28,309 nt of DNA from GWC2-40-17 sp035400705 (GCA_035400705.1 DAOMZV010000009.1:1-28309), one strand, 5' to 3'. Shown: positions 15,762 through 24,042, numbered from the stretch's first letter. The notes: a model not told the origin generated them from the sequence alone. Numbers and translations: made by a program.

Positions 15762-16487
15762 TTATTTAATGACTACTTTAGTTCCAACTTGAGCAAATTC
15801 ATACAACCTTTCCATGTCTTTATAAGAAACATTCACGCAACCATGACTCATTGGCTGACCAAATTTATCATGCCAATAGGCTCCATGAATAAAATATCCT
15901 TTAGAAGAAAAAAGTAAATTCCATTTAGTCCCTGGTAAATAATAACCTGGACCACGGTAATTAACAATTGGTTTTTTTTGTAAAATTTTAAAATTACCCT
16001 TAGGCGTTGGCAGGCTGGCAACACCGGAAGAAATTAAAAATTCATCCATTTTTTTATCACCAAAAAAATAAGCGAGCTGTTGAGTTTTAAGATTAATCTC
16101 GATTTTTTTATCTAGCTTACGAGGTCCAGTTTGCAAGGGATCAAAACCATTTTTTACTTCCAAACCATCAAAGTAACCATCGTCATCGGAATCAATCTTG
16201 CCTAAATCAGTACCTAAAATTATTTCTTGCCAATCATTCAAACCATCAGAATCGGTATCTGTTTCTTTTAACTTTTTAGATATTTGCAGCGGGGAATATT
16301 CACAATTAATTTCTTGACCATCTAAAAAACCGTCGCCATCAGTATCTGCTAATTGCGGGTCAGTATGATATAAATCAATTTCTTCTTGATCAGTCAAACC
16401 GTCATTATCAGAGTCTAAAATTTCGGCTCTAACAGATCGAGATAATAAAAGACAAACTATCAATAAAAAACTCCAGCGTTTAAACAT
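15762..16487 (-). CDS. Exported L,D-transpeptidase (YkuD) with calcium-binding-type repeats
   Basis: Probably cross-links peptidoglycan by 3-3 bonds or attaches proteins to it. The 241 residues have a signal peptide (about 1-21, cut after SVRA), then four DxDxDG repeats of thrombospondin type 3/dockerin style (DSDNDG 25-30, DTDGDG 48-53, DTDSDG 77-82, DSDDDG 99-104) expected to bind calcium. The catalytic YkuD domain (about 127-241) has the general-site His201 (FIHGAYW) and the catalytic block SHGCVN with His215 and Cys217. All active-site residues are present. It is first in the run that includes xseA, xseB and the FMN reductase, and it has its own promoter. Confidence 0.92.
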   Translation of the reverse strand: MFKRWSFLLIVCLLLSRSVRAEILDSDNDGLTDQEEIDLYHTDPQLADTDGDGFLDGQEINCEYSPLQISKKLKETDTDSDGLNDWQEIILGTDLGKIDSDDDGYFDGLEVKNGFDPLQTGPRKLDKKIEINLKTQQLAYFFGDKKMDEFLISSGVASLPTPKGNFKILQKKPIVNYRGPGYYLPGTKWNLLFSSKGYFIHGAYWHDKFGQPMSHGCVNVSYKDMERLYEFAQVGTKVVIK

Positions 16488-16499
16488 AAATTTAGTTTT

Positions 16500-16528
16500 A
16501 TTTTATCACAATCTTGACAAAATGACTA
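16500..16528 (-). promoter_or_regulatory. Promoter for the L,D-transpeptidase operon
   Basis: TAGTCA (16528-16523, 4/6), a 17-bp spacer and an extended -10, TGATAAAAT (16508-16500), on the minus strand. The predicted start point is about 5-6 nt before the ATG at 16487, leaving almost no leader. It overlaps a divergent plus-strand promoter. Confidence 0.55.
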
Positions 16529-16542
16529 AAAAATGCTAAAAA
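16514..16542 (+). promoter_or_regulatory. Promoter for a small plus-strand transcription unit
   Basis: Perfect TTGACA (16514-16519), a 17-bp spacer and TAAAAA (16537-16542, 4/6) with an upstream TG making an extended -10. The predicted start is near 16549, 23 nt before the small ORF's ATG. Confidence 0.6.
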
Positions 16543-16571
16543 AGACTTCCCGACTCTATGGAGTAGCAACA

Positions 16572-16679
16572 ATGGATATAATCATTCCTTTAACTATTTT
16601 TGTTGTTTCTGGTATCATTTGGAAAAAATCCAGCCGGCACTACCAACGTAACAAATTTGGGGATTTTTTCCCCAGATAA
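16572..16679 (+). CDS. Predicted small membrane protein (35 aa)
   Basis: An ATG at 16572 is preceded at 8 nt by GGAG (16560-16563), the clearest Shine-Dalgarno near a start in this region. The 35 residues consist of a hydrophobic stretch (DIIIPLTIFVVSGIIW, 2-17) that could span the membrane once, then a basic tail (KKSSRHYQRNK) and FGDFFPR. An upstream in-frame ATG at 16532 lies before the predicted start point and is unlikely to be used. Promoter, ribosome site, ORF and terminator are complete in about 200 nt. No family is recognised. The transcript might instead be a non-coding RNA. Confidence 0.5.
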   Translation: MDIIIPLTIFVVSGIIWKKSSRHYQRNKFGDFFPR

Positions 16680-16684
16680 ATTCT

Positions 16685-16730
16685 ACCCGCATCAAAGCCT
16701 TAACGCGCTTTGCTCTGCGGGTTTTTTATT
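16685..16730 (+). terminator. Intrinsic terminator of the small plus-strand unit
   Basis: ACCCGCA (16685-16691) pairs with TGCGGGT (16716-16722), with an inner AAAGC/GCTTT pairing; TTTTTTATTTT follows on the plus strand. It overlaps the 3' end of the minus-strand metallo-beta-lactamase gene. The minus-strand reading lacks a T-run, so it is directional. Confidence 0.75.
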
Positions 16731-17632
16731 TTCACTTTTTCTCCATCGCTAATAATTTCTATATTTCCATCTTCATCGGTTCTTAAAAACTTTATTCCGT
16801 GGCGTTCCAACCGACGCAGGGTACGTAAATGTGGGTGACCAAAATCATTGCCAGCCCCCACGCTAATTATGGCGTACTGAGGAGACACTAGCTTTAAAAA
16901 ATCCTCACTAGTAGAAGAATTACTGCCATGATGTCCAACCTTTAAAACAGTGGCTGATAAATCTACTTGTCCACCCACTAATTCCTGTTCCACCGGTATT
17001 TCCGCATCGCCCACAAACAAAAATTGAGTTTGTTTATAATTTAATCTAAAGACAACTGAAGTATTATTTAAATTATTTTTTGGAGCCTCCTTTAAGGAAA
17101 GACCTGAAAAATCATGATTCGGATATAAAAATTCCAATCCCACTTCACCAATTTTTATTTCTTTTTTTTCTTTAACAATTACCAGCTGAATATTTTTATC
17201 ATTGATCATTTTAAACCATTCCAAAAATGATCCAGTGGTATGTAAAAAACCTGAATAATAAACCTCCCCCACTTCGTAGCGTCGCAGAACTTCCACCAAA
17301 CCATCCAAATGATCGGCGTGAGGATGGGTTAAAATTACTACATCAATCTTTTTTTGAGATAAAGGTAAAAACTTACCTAATTGGGAAAGAATCTTGTCAT
17401 CGGGGCCCCCGTCAACTAAAATGGTTTGGCCTTCCGGTGTAATAACCAGTGAAGCGTCGCCCTGCCCCACATCTAAAAAAATTACTCTTAAATTATTTTG
17501 TGTTGCAGTTGGTGTCTCCACTTTTTGAACTGAATTTTGAGGAGATTTTAGATAGCCGACCAAAAATAAAAAAGCTGCCACCAAGACCCAACTCAAAATT
17601 TTTTTAATTTTTTTGTTTTTGATAATTAACAT
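16700..17632 (-). CDS. ComEC-type metallo-beta-lactamase domain protein, membrane-anchored
   Basis: Corresponds to the C-terminal third of ComEC/Rec2, where the lactamase-fold domain is thought to degrade the non-transported DNA strand. The 310 residues carry one N-terminal transmembrane helix (about 11-28), then the ComEC-type opening FLDVGQGDASL (52-62), the metal-binding HPHADHLDG (103-111), GDAEIP and KVGHHGSNSS further on, and SVGAGNDFGHPH near the end. All ligand motifs are present, so it should be active. It overlaps the membrane-domain gene by 29 nt (17604-17632) in another frame, so the two are translationally linked. Small secreted nucleases of this fold also exist, but the neighbour makes ComEC the best reading. 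Confidence 0.88.
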   Translation of the reverse strand: MLIIKNKKIKKILSWVLVAAFLFLVGYLKSPQNSVQKVETPTATQNNLRVIFLDVGQGDASLVITPEGQTILVDGGPDDKILSQLGKFLPLSQKKIDVVILTHPHADHLDGLVEVLRRYEVGEVYYSGFLHTTGSFLEWFKMINDKNIQLVIVKEKKEIKIGEVGLEFLYPNHDFSGLSLKEAPKNNLNNTSVVFRLNYKQTQFLFVGDAEIPVEQELVGGQVDLSATVLKVGHHGSNSSTSEDFLKLVSPQYAIISVGAGNDFGHPHLRTLRRLERHGIKFLRTDEDGNIEIISDGEKVKIKNPQSKAR

Positions 17633-19115
17633 AGACTAAATAAATCAAAAAAAGATAGAATAAAATCATCAGCCACCAAGACCAAGACAGATTAATTGCG
17701 GAAAATTTCCAGCTAGATAAAATTTCTGCTACTTTTATTATGTAACTTAAAACTGCCCAAATAATGTAACTAAAAAACTGACCGAGTGGCAAATAAATAA
17801 TAGATGCCAATAAAAAAATAAAGCCTGCTAACATAGCTAAAGGCACCGCCGGTAAAATCAATAAATTAGCCATGGGAGCAATTAGAGAAAAGCGGCCAAA
17901 AATGTAAATAATCAAAGGCAGGGTAAAAATAATAGCAGAAAAAGTAGTCAAAATAATTTCTTTCAACCCCAACCAATCAGGCAAAAAAATGATGCGTTTT
18001 TCCAAAATTGGCGAAAAGTAAATTAGACCAATGGTAGACAAAAAAGATAATTGAAATCCAGCATCAAAAAATAATAATCTGGGATTGATTAAAAGCATCA
18101 ACGTAGCGGTTAAAATTAAAATTCTTCCTGCCTGAGCTTTTCGCCCACCTTGCCGACCCCACAAAACCACAACACCCATTAAACCAGCGCGCACCACCGA
18201 AGCACTAGCGCCAGTTAAGAAGACAAAAAAAATAATCACAGCAATTATTATTCCAAAAGCGCGGCGCCGGCTAATCTTAAAAAATTTTAAGACAGCTAAT
18301 AAGCTGACCATAATAACCGTAATATTATAACCGGAAATTGCCACGATATGAGTTACTCCGGTTCGGCTAAAAGCTTCTTTTAAATCATCGGGAATAGACG
18401 CCCTGTCGCCATACAAAAGACCGCGCAAAAAAGAAGAATGGGGCTCAGGCAAGAAATAATTTATTTTTTGATTAAAATAATTTTTTAAATTCAAAAGAAA
18501 TTTATAAAAAGAAAATCGACCATCCGAAATCCGCTCAACCAACTTGGCATTAAAACAGGCTGACCACACTCCTTCCTTATTAAGATATTCAGCATAAGAA
18601 AATTTTTCTTCTGCAGTTAGCTCTTGCGGATCAACCAAATTGCAAATCAAAGCCAACTCTTCACCATAAGAATATAAGGGATATTTATCTAAATAGACAA
18701 CAGTCTTACCTCTAATCACCTGATAATTGTCACTAGAAAAAAATTTAAATCCCGAGGTCTGAAAATAAATTCTTTGATAATTACCAGAAATTTCTCCATT
18801 ACTAACCATTCTACCTTTAAGATAAACCAAGCGTCCGACATAAAAACGCAAATTATCTGGCCGACTAACTGGTTCTGAAAAAACAAATCGCGCCCAACCC
18901 AAAAACAAAAAAATGACCAGTACTATAAATACTCGCCATTTTTTAGATTGTATGATTACCCCGACAATTATTAAGCCAACCAAAACCTCAACCAGCCAAA
19001 ACAAATTAGTTCGACTAATTTTTAACCAAGAAGCCACGGCTACACCCAACCCAAAACTAATCAAAACAGCCAAAAAAAATTTAGACTGTGAATGCACTAT
19101 TTTTTCTAAGAACAT
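17604..19115 (-). CDS. comEC: ComEC/Rec2 competence membrane protein (without lactamase domain)
   Basis: Channel for single-stranded DNA entry during natural transformation. The 503 residues have N-terminal transmembrane helices, an exported DUF4131/OB-like section (about 75-190), and the Competence domain. The Competence domain contains the family block LRGLLYGDRASIPDDLKEAF (about 228-247), then SRTGVTHIVAISGYNITVI and about eight further hydrophobic helices to the C-terminus. The fused C-terminal lactamase domain of standard ComEC is instead encoded by the next gene. The ATG at 19115 is preceded by AAGGGGG. It follows leuS by 19 nt. No comEA or pilus genes are in the window. Confidence 0.9.
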   Translation of the reverse strand: MFLEKIVHSQSKFFLAVLISFGLGVAVASWLKISRTNLFWLVEVLVGLIIVGVIIQSKKWRVFIVLVIFLFLGWARFVFSEPVSRPDNLRFYVGRLVYLKGRMVSNGEISGNYQRIYFQTSGFKFFSSDNYQVIRGKTVVYLDKYPLYSYGEELALICNLVDPQELTAEEKFSYAEYLNKEGVWSACFNAKLVERISDGRFSFYKFLLNLKNYFNQKINYFLPEPHSSFLRGLLYGDRASIPDDLKEAFSRTGVTHIVAISGYNITVIMVSLLAVLKFFKISRRRAFGIIIAVIIFFVFLTGASASVVRAGLMGVVVLWGRQGGRKAQAGRILILTATLMLLINPRLLFFDAGFQLSFLSTIGLIYFSPILEKRIIFLPDWLGLKEIILTTFSAIIFTLPLIIYIFGRFSLIAPMANLLILPAVPLAMLAGFIFLLASIIYLPLGQFFSYIIWAVLSYIIKVAEILSSWKFSAINLSWSWWLMILFYLFLIYLVYVNYQKQKN

Positions 19116-19134
19116 TTCCCCCTTAAAAAATAAA

Positions 19135-21993
19135 TTAAATAACGATATTGATCAATTTACCTTTCACAAAAATAACTTTTTTAGGTTCTTTTCCTTCCAA
19201 CCATTTCTGAATTTTAGGACTTTGCAAGGCTAAAATTTTAGCCTGATCTTCGCCTATTTCCGCTGCCGCTTCTAAAGTTTCACGCAATTTACCGTTAACT
19301 TGAATAGCCAGAACAATAGTTTCATCTTTAGCTAATTCAGAATTAAATTCTGGCCAAACTGATTTAAAAACACTTTCTTTATTACCTAAAGATGACCATA
19401 ATTCCTCAGCCAGATGAGGAGCAAAGGGTGCTAAAAGCTGCACTGTTTTGCTAAAATCGGCCCGGCTAACTACCGAATCTTCTTTTAATTGGTTAACTAA
19501 AATCATCAACTGCGAAATAGCTGTATTAAATTTTAAATCATTAATATCAGCAGTTATTTTTTTAACTGTTTTTTCTAATTCCCGTTTTAAACTTCTATCA
19601 GTTTCTTCTGACCACCCACGTTTAGTGAGGTTTTCAAATAAACCCCAAACTTTTTCTAAAAATCTTCTCATACCAACTACCCCGTTAGTATTCCAAGCAC
19701 AGGGTTGACCAAATGGACCCATAAACATTTCATACAAACGCATGGCGTCAGCACCATATTCCCCAACGATATCATTTGGATTAATCACATTATTCCAACG
19801 TTTGCTCATTTTGCGACCATCTTCGGCTAAAATCAAACCCACATGCTGTAATTTGGTAAATGGTTCGGGATAATTAACAACTCCAATATCAAACAAAAAT
19901 TTGTGCCAAAAACGAGCATAAATTAAATGACGAGTGGCGTGTTCTGCGCCGCCAACGTATAAATCAACTGGTGACCAATATTTTTCTTTTTGCTTATCTA
20001 CTAAAGCCTTATTATTTTTAGGATCTTCATAACGCAAGTAATACCAACATGATCCAGCCCACTGAGGCATAGTATTAGTTTCTCGTCTGGCTGTCTGACC
20101 ACACTGAGGACATTTTGTGTTCACCCATTCTTTAATATTAGCTAGGGGTGATTCTCCTGTTCCAGTTGGTTCATATTGTTTTACTTTAGGCAGTTCCAAA
20201 GGCAAATCTTTTTCCGGCACTGGTACCCAACCACATTTTTCGCAGTTAATTAAAGGAATAGGTTCACCCCAATAACGCTGACGAGAAAAAACCCAATCAC
20301 GAAGTTTGTATTGTATTTTTCTTTGCCCAATTTTCTCTTTTTCCAACCAGGCAATCATTTTAGTTTTAGCCTCAACAGTTGTTAAGCCATTTAAAAAACC
20401 AGAATTGACAGTTACCCCGTTACCAGAGAAACATCTTTCTTTTGATTCAAAAACTCGACGAACGAACTCTTCTTCACCCCAAGATTCTTTATTTAAGGCA
20501 AAATTTTTCATTGCTTCTTTATAATCGCACCAAAAATAATCCCAATCTATATGATCTGGATCAACTTGATTATTTTCTTCTTCATCTAACAAATCCACCA
20601 AATATCCTCTTTGATATTTATGCCTAAAAACACCTCTTTCAAAACGCACATCAAAATTAGCCTCAATTGTTCCTAAAAAATCTTTAATTTTAAAATTTTT
20701 GTATTTAGTTTCTTCTAAAATTTCTCTTGTCAAAGTTTGTTGGTCATTTTCTTTACTTTCATAACCGCCGGCTGGTAACCTCCAAATATTATATTTTTTA
20801 TCATGCAAAACCAAAACCTTATTTTTATACATTAAAACCGCAGCCACTCCATCTCTTCTAATCGCCCCACTCAACCTTTCTCCAAACTGTTTAATAACCA
20901 CTTCTCTAATTGGTAGACTATATTTTTTCGCAAACTCCCAATCACGTTCGTCGTGCGCTGGGACAGCCATAATTGCTCCGGTGCCATAACCAATTAAAAC
21001 ATAATCGGCCACAAAAACCGGCAGTTCTTCACCGTTCGCTGGATTAACTGCTGTCACACCCTCCAATCTAATCCCGGTTTTTTCTTTAGCTAAATCAGTT
21101 CGTTCCAAATCAGACTTGTTCTTAGCCTGAGATAAATAATCTCTAACCTCAGTTAAATTAGTAATTTCTTTTTCTAATTTTGTTAATAAGGGATGTTCTG
21201 GGGCAACAACTATATATGTTGTACCAAACAAAGTATCAGGACGAGTGGTAAAAATTTCCAAATTCTCTTTTTGAGCACCAGCTTTTAGCCAAAACCTAAC
21301 TAAGGCACCTTCGGATTTACCAATCCAATTTCTCTGCATCTCTTTAATTGAGTCTTCCCAGTCTGGTAATTGATCTAAATCGTTAAGCAATTTTTCCGCA
21401 TAATCGGTAATTTTAATCACCCACTGCCTTAAGGGTTTGCGTTCTACTACACTACCACACCTTTCACATAAACCATTTTCCAAATCTTCATTGGCCAAAC
21501 CTGTTTTACACTCTGGACACCAATTAATTGGTTCGTAAGATTCCTTAACCAAACCTCTTTTAAACATTTCTAAAAAGGCCCACTGGGTCCATTTGTAATA
21601 AGTTGGGTCAGTTGTGTTAACTTCCCGGTCCCAATCATAAGTAAAACCTAATAACTCTAATTGCTTTTTAAAAGTTTGAATATTTTTTTCGGTGGCAACC
21701 GAGGGGTGGACTTTATTTTTAAGAGCATAATTTTCAGCGGGCAAGCCAAAAGCATCCCAGCCCATCGGATGTAAGACATTAAATCCTTGCATCATTTTAA
21801 ATCTAGCCACAACATCGGTTGCTATATAACCCTTGGGATGGCCAACATGTAAGCCGGCACCTGAAGGATAAGGAAACATATCCAAAACAAAAAACTTGGG
21901 CTTATTTTTATCTTCCTTAGTTTTATACAGTCCCCTTTCCTGCCAATTTTTTTGCCATTTTTTTTCAATTTTTTTAGAATCGTAACGACTCAT
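19135..21993 (-). CDS. leuS: Leucyl-tRNA synthetase with an inserted NUDIX domain
   Basis: Charges tRNA-Leu. The 952 residues contain all expected LeuRS parts: class I HIGH motif as HVGH (49-52), a zinc-ribbon CPEC...CERC (159-179), CP1 editing-domain blocks FTTRPDTLFGTTY (248-260) and GYGTGAIMAVPAHDERD (335-351), RDWVFSRQRYWGEPIP (565-580), a second ribbon with CEKC and CPQC, KMSKR (728-732), anticodon-binding and C-terminal domains. Between LPIREVV (about 366) and FSGNGVTVNSGFLNGL (522-537), where ordinary LeuRS has only a short link, there are about 155 extra residues forming a NUDIX hydrolase domain. The NUDIX box at 409-431 fits GX5EX7REUXEEXGU except that the last Gly is Lys430. The frame is continuous, with LeuRS sequence resuming in register, so this is a true insertion. 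It starts 6 nt after the HD-domain gene. Confidence 0.96.
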   Translation of the reverse strand: MSRYDSKKIEKKWQKNWQERGLYKTKEDKNKPKFFVLDMFPYPSGAGLHVGHPKGYIATDVVARFKMMQGFNVLHPMGWDAFGLPAENYALKNKVHPSVATEKNIQTFKKQLELLGFTYDWDREVNTTDPTYYKWTQWAFLEMFKRGLVKESYEPINWCPECKTGLANEDLENGLCERCGSVVERKPLRQWVIKITDYAEKLLNDLDQLPDWEDSIKEMQRNWIGKSEGALVRFWLKAGAQKENLEIFTTRPDTLFGTTYIVVAPEHPLLTKLEKEITNLTEVRDYLSQAKNKSDLERTDLAKEKTGIRLEGVTAVNPANGEELPVFVADYVLIGYGTGAIMAVPAHDERDWEFAKKYSLPIREVVIKQFGERLSGAIRRDGVAAVLMYKNKVLVLHDKKYNIWRLPAGGYESKENDQQTLTREILEETKYKNFKIKDFLGTIEANFDVRFERGVFRHKYQRGYLVDLLDEEENNQVDPDHIDWDYFWCDYKEAMKNFALNKESWGEEEFVRRVFESKERCFSGNGVTVNSGFLNGLTTVEAKTKMIAWLEKEKIGQRKIQYKLRDWVFSRQRYWGEPIPLINCEKCGWVPVPEKDLPLELPKVKQYEPTGTGESPLANIKEWVNTKCPQCGQTARRETNTMPQWAGSCWYYLRYEDPKNNKALVDKQKEKYWSPVDLYVGGAEHATRHLIYARFWHKFLFDIGVVNYPEPFTKLQHVGLILAEDGRKMSKRWNNVINPNDIVGEYGADAMRLYEMFMGPFGQPCAWNTNGVVGMRRFLEKVWGLFENLTKRGWSEETDRSLKRELEKTVKKITADINDLKFNTAISQLMILVNQLKEDSVVSRADFSKTVQLLAPFAPHLAEELWSSLGNKESVFKSVWPEFNSELAKDETIVLAIQVNGKLRETLEAAAEIGEDQAKILALQSPKIQKWLEGKEPKKVIFVKGKLINIVI
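20431..20895 (-). other. NUDIX domain insertion within leuS
   Basis: Encodes leuS residues 367-521. The first strands read RRDGVAAVLMYKNKVLVLHD, followed by the substrate-side IWRLPAGGYE and a NUDIX box with Gly409, Glu415, Arg423, Glu424, Glu427 and Glu428, the residues that bind the catalytic metals. The 3' part (about 432-521) is less typical and includes acidic stretches. Base composition looks like the rest of leuS, so recent acquisition is not indicated. Confidence 0.85.
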
Positions 21994-21999
21994 AAAGTT

Positions 22000-22983
22000 T
22001 TATTTAAGCATATCTATTTCAACCGATTTAAAAATATCAGTAATTTTTTCCACTTCGGAAACTAAAGCGATAATTTCCGCAAATTCCTGATCCTCAGCTA
22101 AGCCATTTTTAGCCAGCTTGTCTACTACAAACTGCATTGCTTCTTCTGGGGTTTTATTTCCACGTCTTCGACCTCCTTGATATTGATCCAAAACGATTAA
22201 CATTTTAATTAAAAAATTATCCCGACGATCTTCTTCTGACAAAGCTTTATTTTGTAAATTTATTCCTTCGGGATTACTCTGTTCAAAATAGTGATGCGAG
22301 GAAGCAATTTTAGTGATTCGTCTATAAATAGAATTTGATTGATCCAAAAATTTGTGTAAAATTTGACTGGTCCACTCAGCGTGCACTTTATAAAAAATGC
22401 TCATTAATTCATTGGGCTGCAAACCTAAATCTTTTAACTCCTTTAGATAAATTTCTAACTCTGCTGCCACACTCTTACTTTCTTTTAAATTTTCAACTTC
22501 ATTAAAAATCATCTTAATTGCTTCAGCAATCAAAGTGTCTCTACCTTTTGGCAAAACCTCTAAGTTGTATAAACGACTAACCAACTCTCTTTGTCTCGGT
22601 GTGGCCTCAGCTGGACCAGACTTACCAATATCATGCAACAAAAAGGCGGCTAAACCCACCCCCAAGTCTTCTTCTGATAATTCTGGAATATTTAGTTTTT
22701 CTTTTTTCCTTAATAAATTAAAGATTTGAAAATAGGCTTCATAAATAGCCCGAGCATCATGATTATGCAATTTAGTATATTTTTCCAAATCAATTAAATG
22801 TTCCAAAATTTTTTCTGGAATAATAATTCCTCTTTTGTCCTTTAACTCCTCTAAATAACTTCTTAAGATGGCTAGATTATCAGGATTTTTACTTCTTTCT
22901 AAATAATCACGATAATCTTGGTCAGCTATTTCATCTGACCAATCGTCTGTCACCCTACCAGAACGTGGGTAATCTCCGTGCAT
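22000..22983 (-). CDS. HD-domain protein, HD-GYP-like
   Basis: A 327-residue metal-dependent phosphohydrolase candidate. The HD-type metal ligands appear as LLHDIGK (115-121, His117 and Asp118), His201 (KVHAEWTSQIL), the pair His230-His231 (ASSHHYFEQSNPEG) and Asp266 (LIKMLIVLDQYQG). Their order and spacing are close to HD-GYP proteins, but the diagnostic GYP tripeptide is replaced by SNP. The N-terminal about 60 residues are hydrophilic without a recognised domain. Possible substrates include cyclic dinucleotides or other phosphoesters; none can be assigned. It is the first gene of the run HD, leuS, comEC, lactamase; the short distance to leuS (6 nt) suggests shared control. Confidence 0.75.
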   Translation of the reverse strand: MHGDYPRSGRVTDDWSDEIADQDYRDYLERSKNPDNLAILRSYLEELKDKRGIIIPEKILEHLIDLEKYTKLHNHDARAIYEAYFQIFNLLRKKEKLNIPELSEEDLGVGLAAFLLHDIGKSGPAEATPRQRELVSRLYNLEVLPKGRDTLIAEAIKMIFNEVENLKESKSVAAELEIYLKELKDLGLQPNELMSIFYKVHAEWTSQILHKFLDQSNSIYRRITKIASSHHYFEQSNPEGINLQNKALSEEDRRDNFLIKMLIVLDQYQGGRRRGNKTPEEAMQFVVDKLAKNGLAEDQEFAEIIALVSEVEKITDIFKSVEIDMLK

Positions 22984-23043
22984 ATTTTAAAAATTAAAAA
23001 TTAATCCTCCTCCTAAACCCTATCAATCTTAACAAAATTAAGC

Positions 23044-24042
23044 TTATTTTGGCAAATTATTTTGAAAAATTTGTTTGGCTGTCCACCATAACGAATCATC
23101 ATTTTTTTCTGTTTTTAACCAATACCAATATTCAGCGCCCCATAAATAGGCGGCGCCAAAACCAGTGCGTCGGGCAAACCTAACCGCTTCTTCCATTTTT
23201 TCAGCTGTCATCGATTGTTTTTGTTCTTCTAAACTAATTAAACTGATATCTTCTCTCAACCAAGGCTCAGCCTGAAGTTCGGCAATAATAACTTTTGCTG
23301 GATTTAATTTAGCTAATCGAGCTTTAAAATTATAAAAAGCTGGAGGAATTAAATATTTATAACTAAAATAACCTGTGGTGTTATTCCAAACCGTACGATA
23401 CATCGTCGTACCAAAATAATCACCACCTAATTTAGAAGCCTCTCGCCAAAAAGATAATTCTCCACTATCAGTTACTAAAATTGGTCGAGAATCTAAACTT
23501 TTAACCAAAGCAATTTCTTGTTTAACAAAATTTTTATCAGGCGGAGGACATTGTCCAAACCAGTCTACTAAGGGTTCATTATCTACCTGCCACATCACAA
23601 TATTATTATATTTTTTATAATGTTCCACCGTGGTTTGCAGCATGGTTAAAATTTTCTGCTGAATTTCTGTTTCACTTAAATCCTCAGTCCATTCCGGAGC
23701 CTGGCATTCTGGCCAACGCGGTAATCGCCGGCCAATACCCAAAACTATCTTAATACCTCTTCTTTCCGCTTCCTGAACTTGCCAATCTAAATCAGTAAAA
23801 TTATAGTCACCATCTTTGACTCCAATTTGCGACCAATAGGCCAACAAGCGTAAATTTTTAACCCCTAAATCATCCAAAATAGCCGTATAAGTTTTTTTCC
23901 AATCTAGTTTTAAATAATCAGTTTGAATTTGGCTAAAAGTAACCCCCCACTCTACTGTTTCGTTTTTACCAAAATTCCAAAACCACAAAATTCCTGTTGT
24001 AATTAATACAGCTGCCAACAGACTTAATAAAATCTTTTTCAT
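23044..24042 (-). CDS. Membrane-anchored glycoside hydrolase, clan GH-A (TIM barrel)
   Basis: A 332-residue protein with an N-terminal signal-anchor helix (about 4-23) and a (beta/alpha)8 glycosidase domain. The acid/base site is WQVDNEP (Asn155, Glu156), the standard NE(P) of clan GH-A. The likely nucleophile is Glu255 in KVIIAELQAEPW, with Glu259 as an alternative. LGVKNLRLLAYWSQIG (59-74) at the second strand and AAYLWGAEYWYW near the end fit GH5/GH42-like barrels. The substrate is not predictable. It starts 7 nt after the EamA transporter gene. Its 3' end (23075-23176, residues about 289-323) has a 102-bp inverted near-copy at 25253-25354. Confidence 0.8.
   Translation of the reverse strand: MKKILLSLLAAVLITTGILWFWNFGKNETVEWGVTFSQIQTDYLKLDWKKTYTAILDDLGVKNLRLLAYWSQIGVKDGDYNFTDLDWQVQEAERRGIKIVLGIGRRLPRWPECQAPEWTEDLSETEIQQKILTMLQTTVEHYKKYNNIVMWQVDNEPLVDWFGQCPPPDKNFVKQEIALVKSLDSRPILVTDSGELSFWREASKLGGDYFGTTMYRTVWNNTTGYFSYKYLIPPAFYNFKARLAKLNPAKVIIAELQAEPWLREDISLISLEEQKQSMTAEKMEEAVRFARRTGFGAAYLWGAEYWYWLKTEKNDDSLWWTAKQIFQNNLPK
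23075..23176 (-). repeat. Source copy of a 102-bp inverted repeat (3' end of the glycosidase gene)
   Basis: Matches the reverse complement of 25253-25354 at 99 of 102 positions by direct alignment, without gaps. The repeats are in opposite orientation, about 2.1 kb apart, and flank the glycosidase and transporter genes. In this copy the three differing positions are G on the coding strand; in the other copy they are A. Confidence 0.95.

Noticed and set aside
16660..16674. GGGGA/TCCCC hairpin as a terminator
   Set aside because: The stem is short and neither strand has a T-run after it; it lies inside the small ORF.
16532..16679. Longer 48-codon version of the small plus-strand ORF starting at the ATG at 16532
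   Set aside because: That ATG lies within the promoter spacer, upstream of the predicted transcript start; the ATG at 16572 has the GGAG site.
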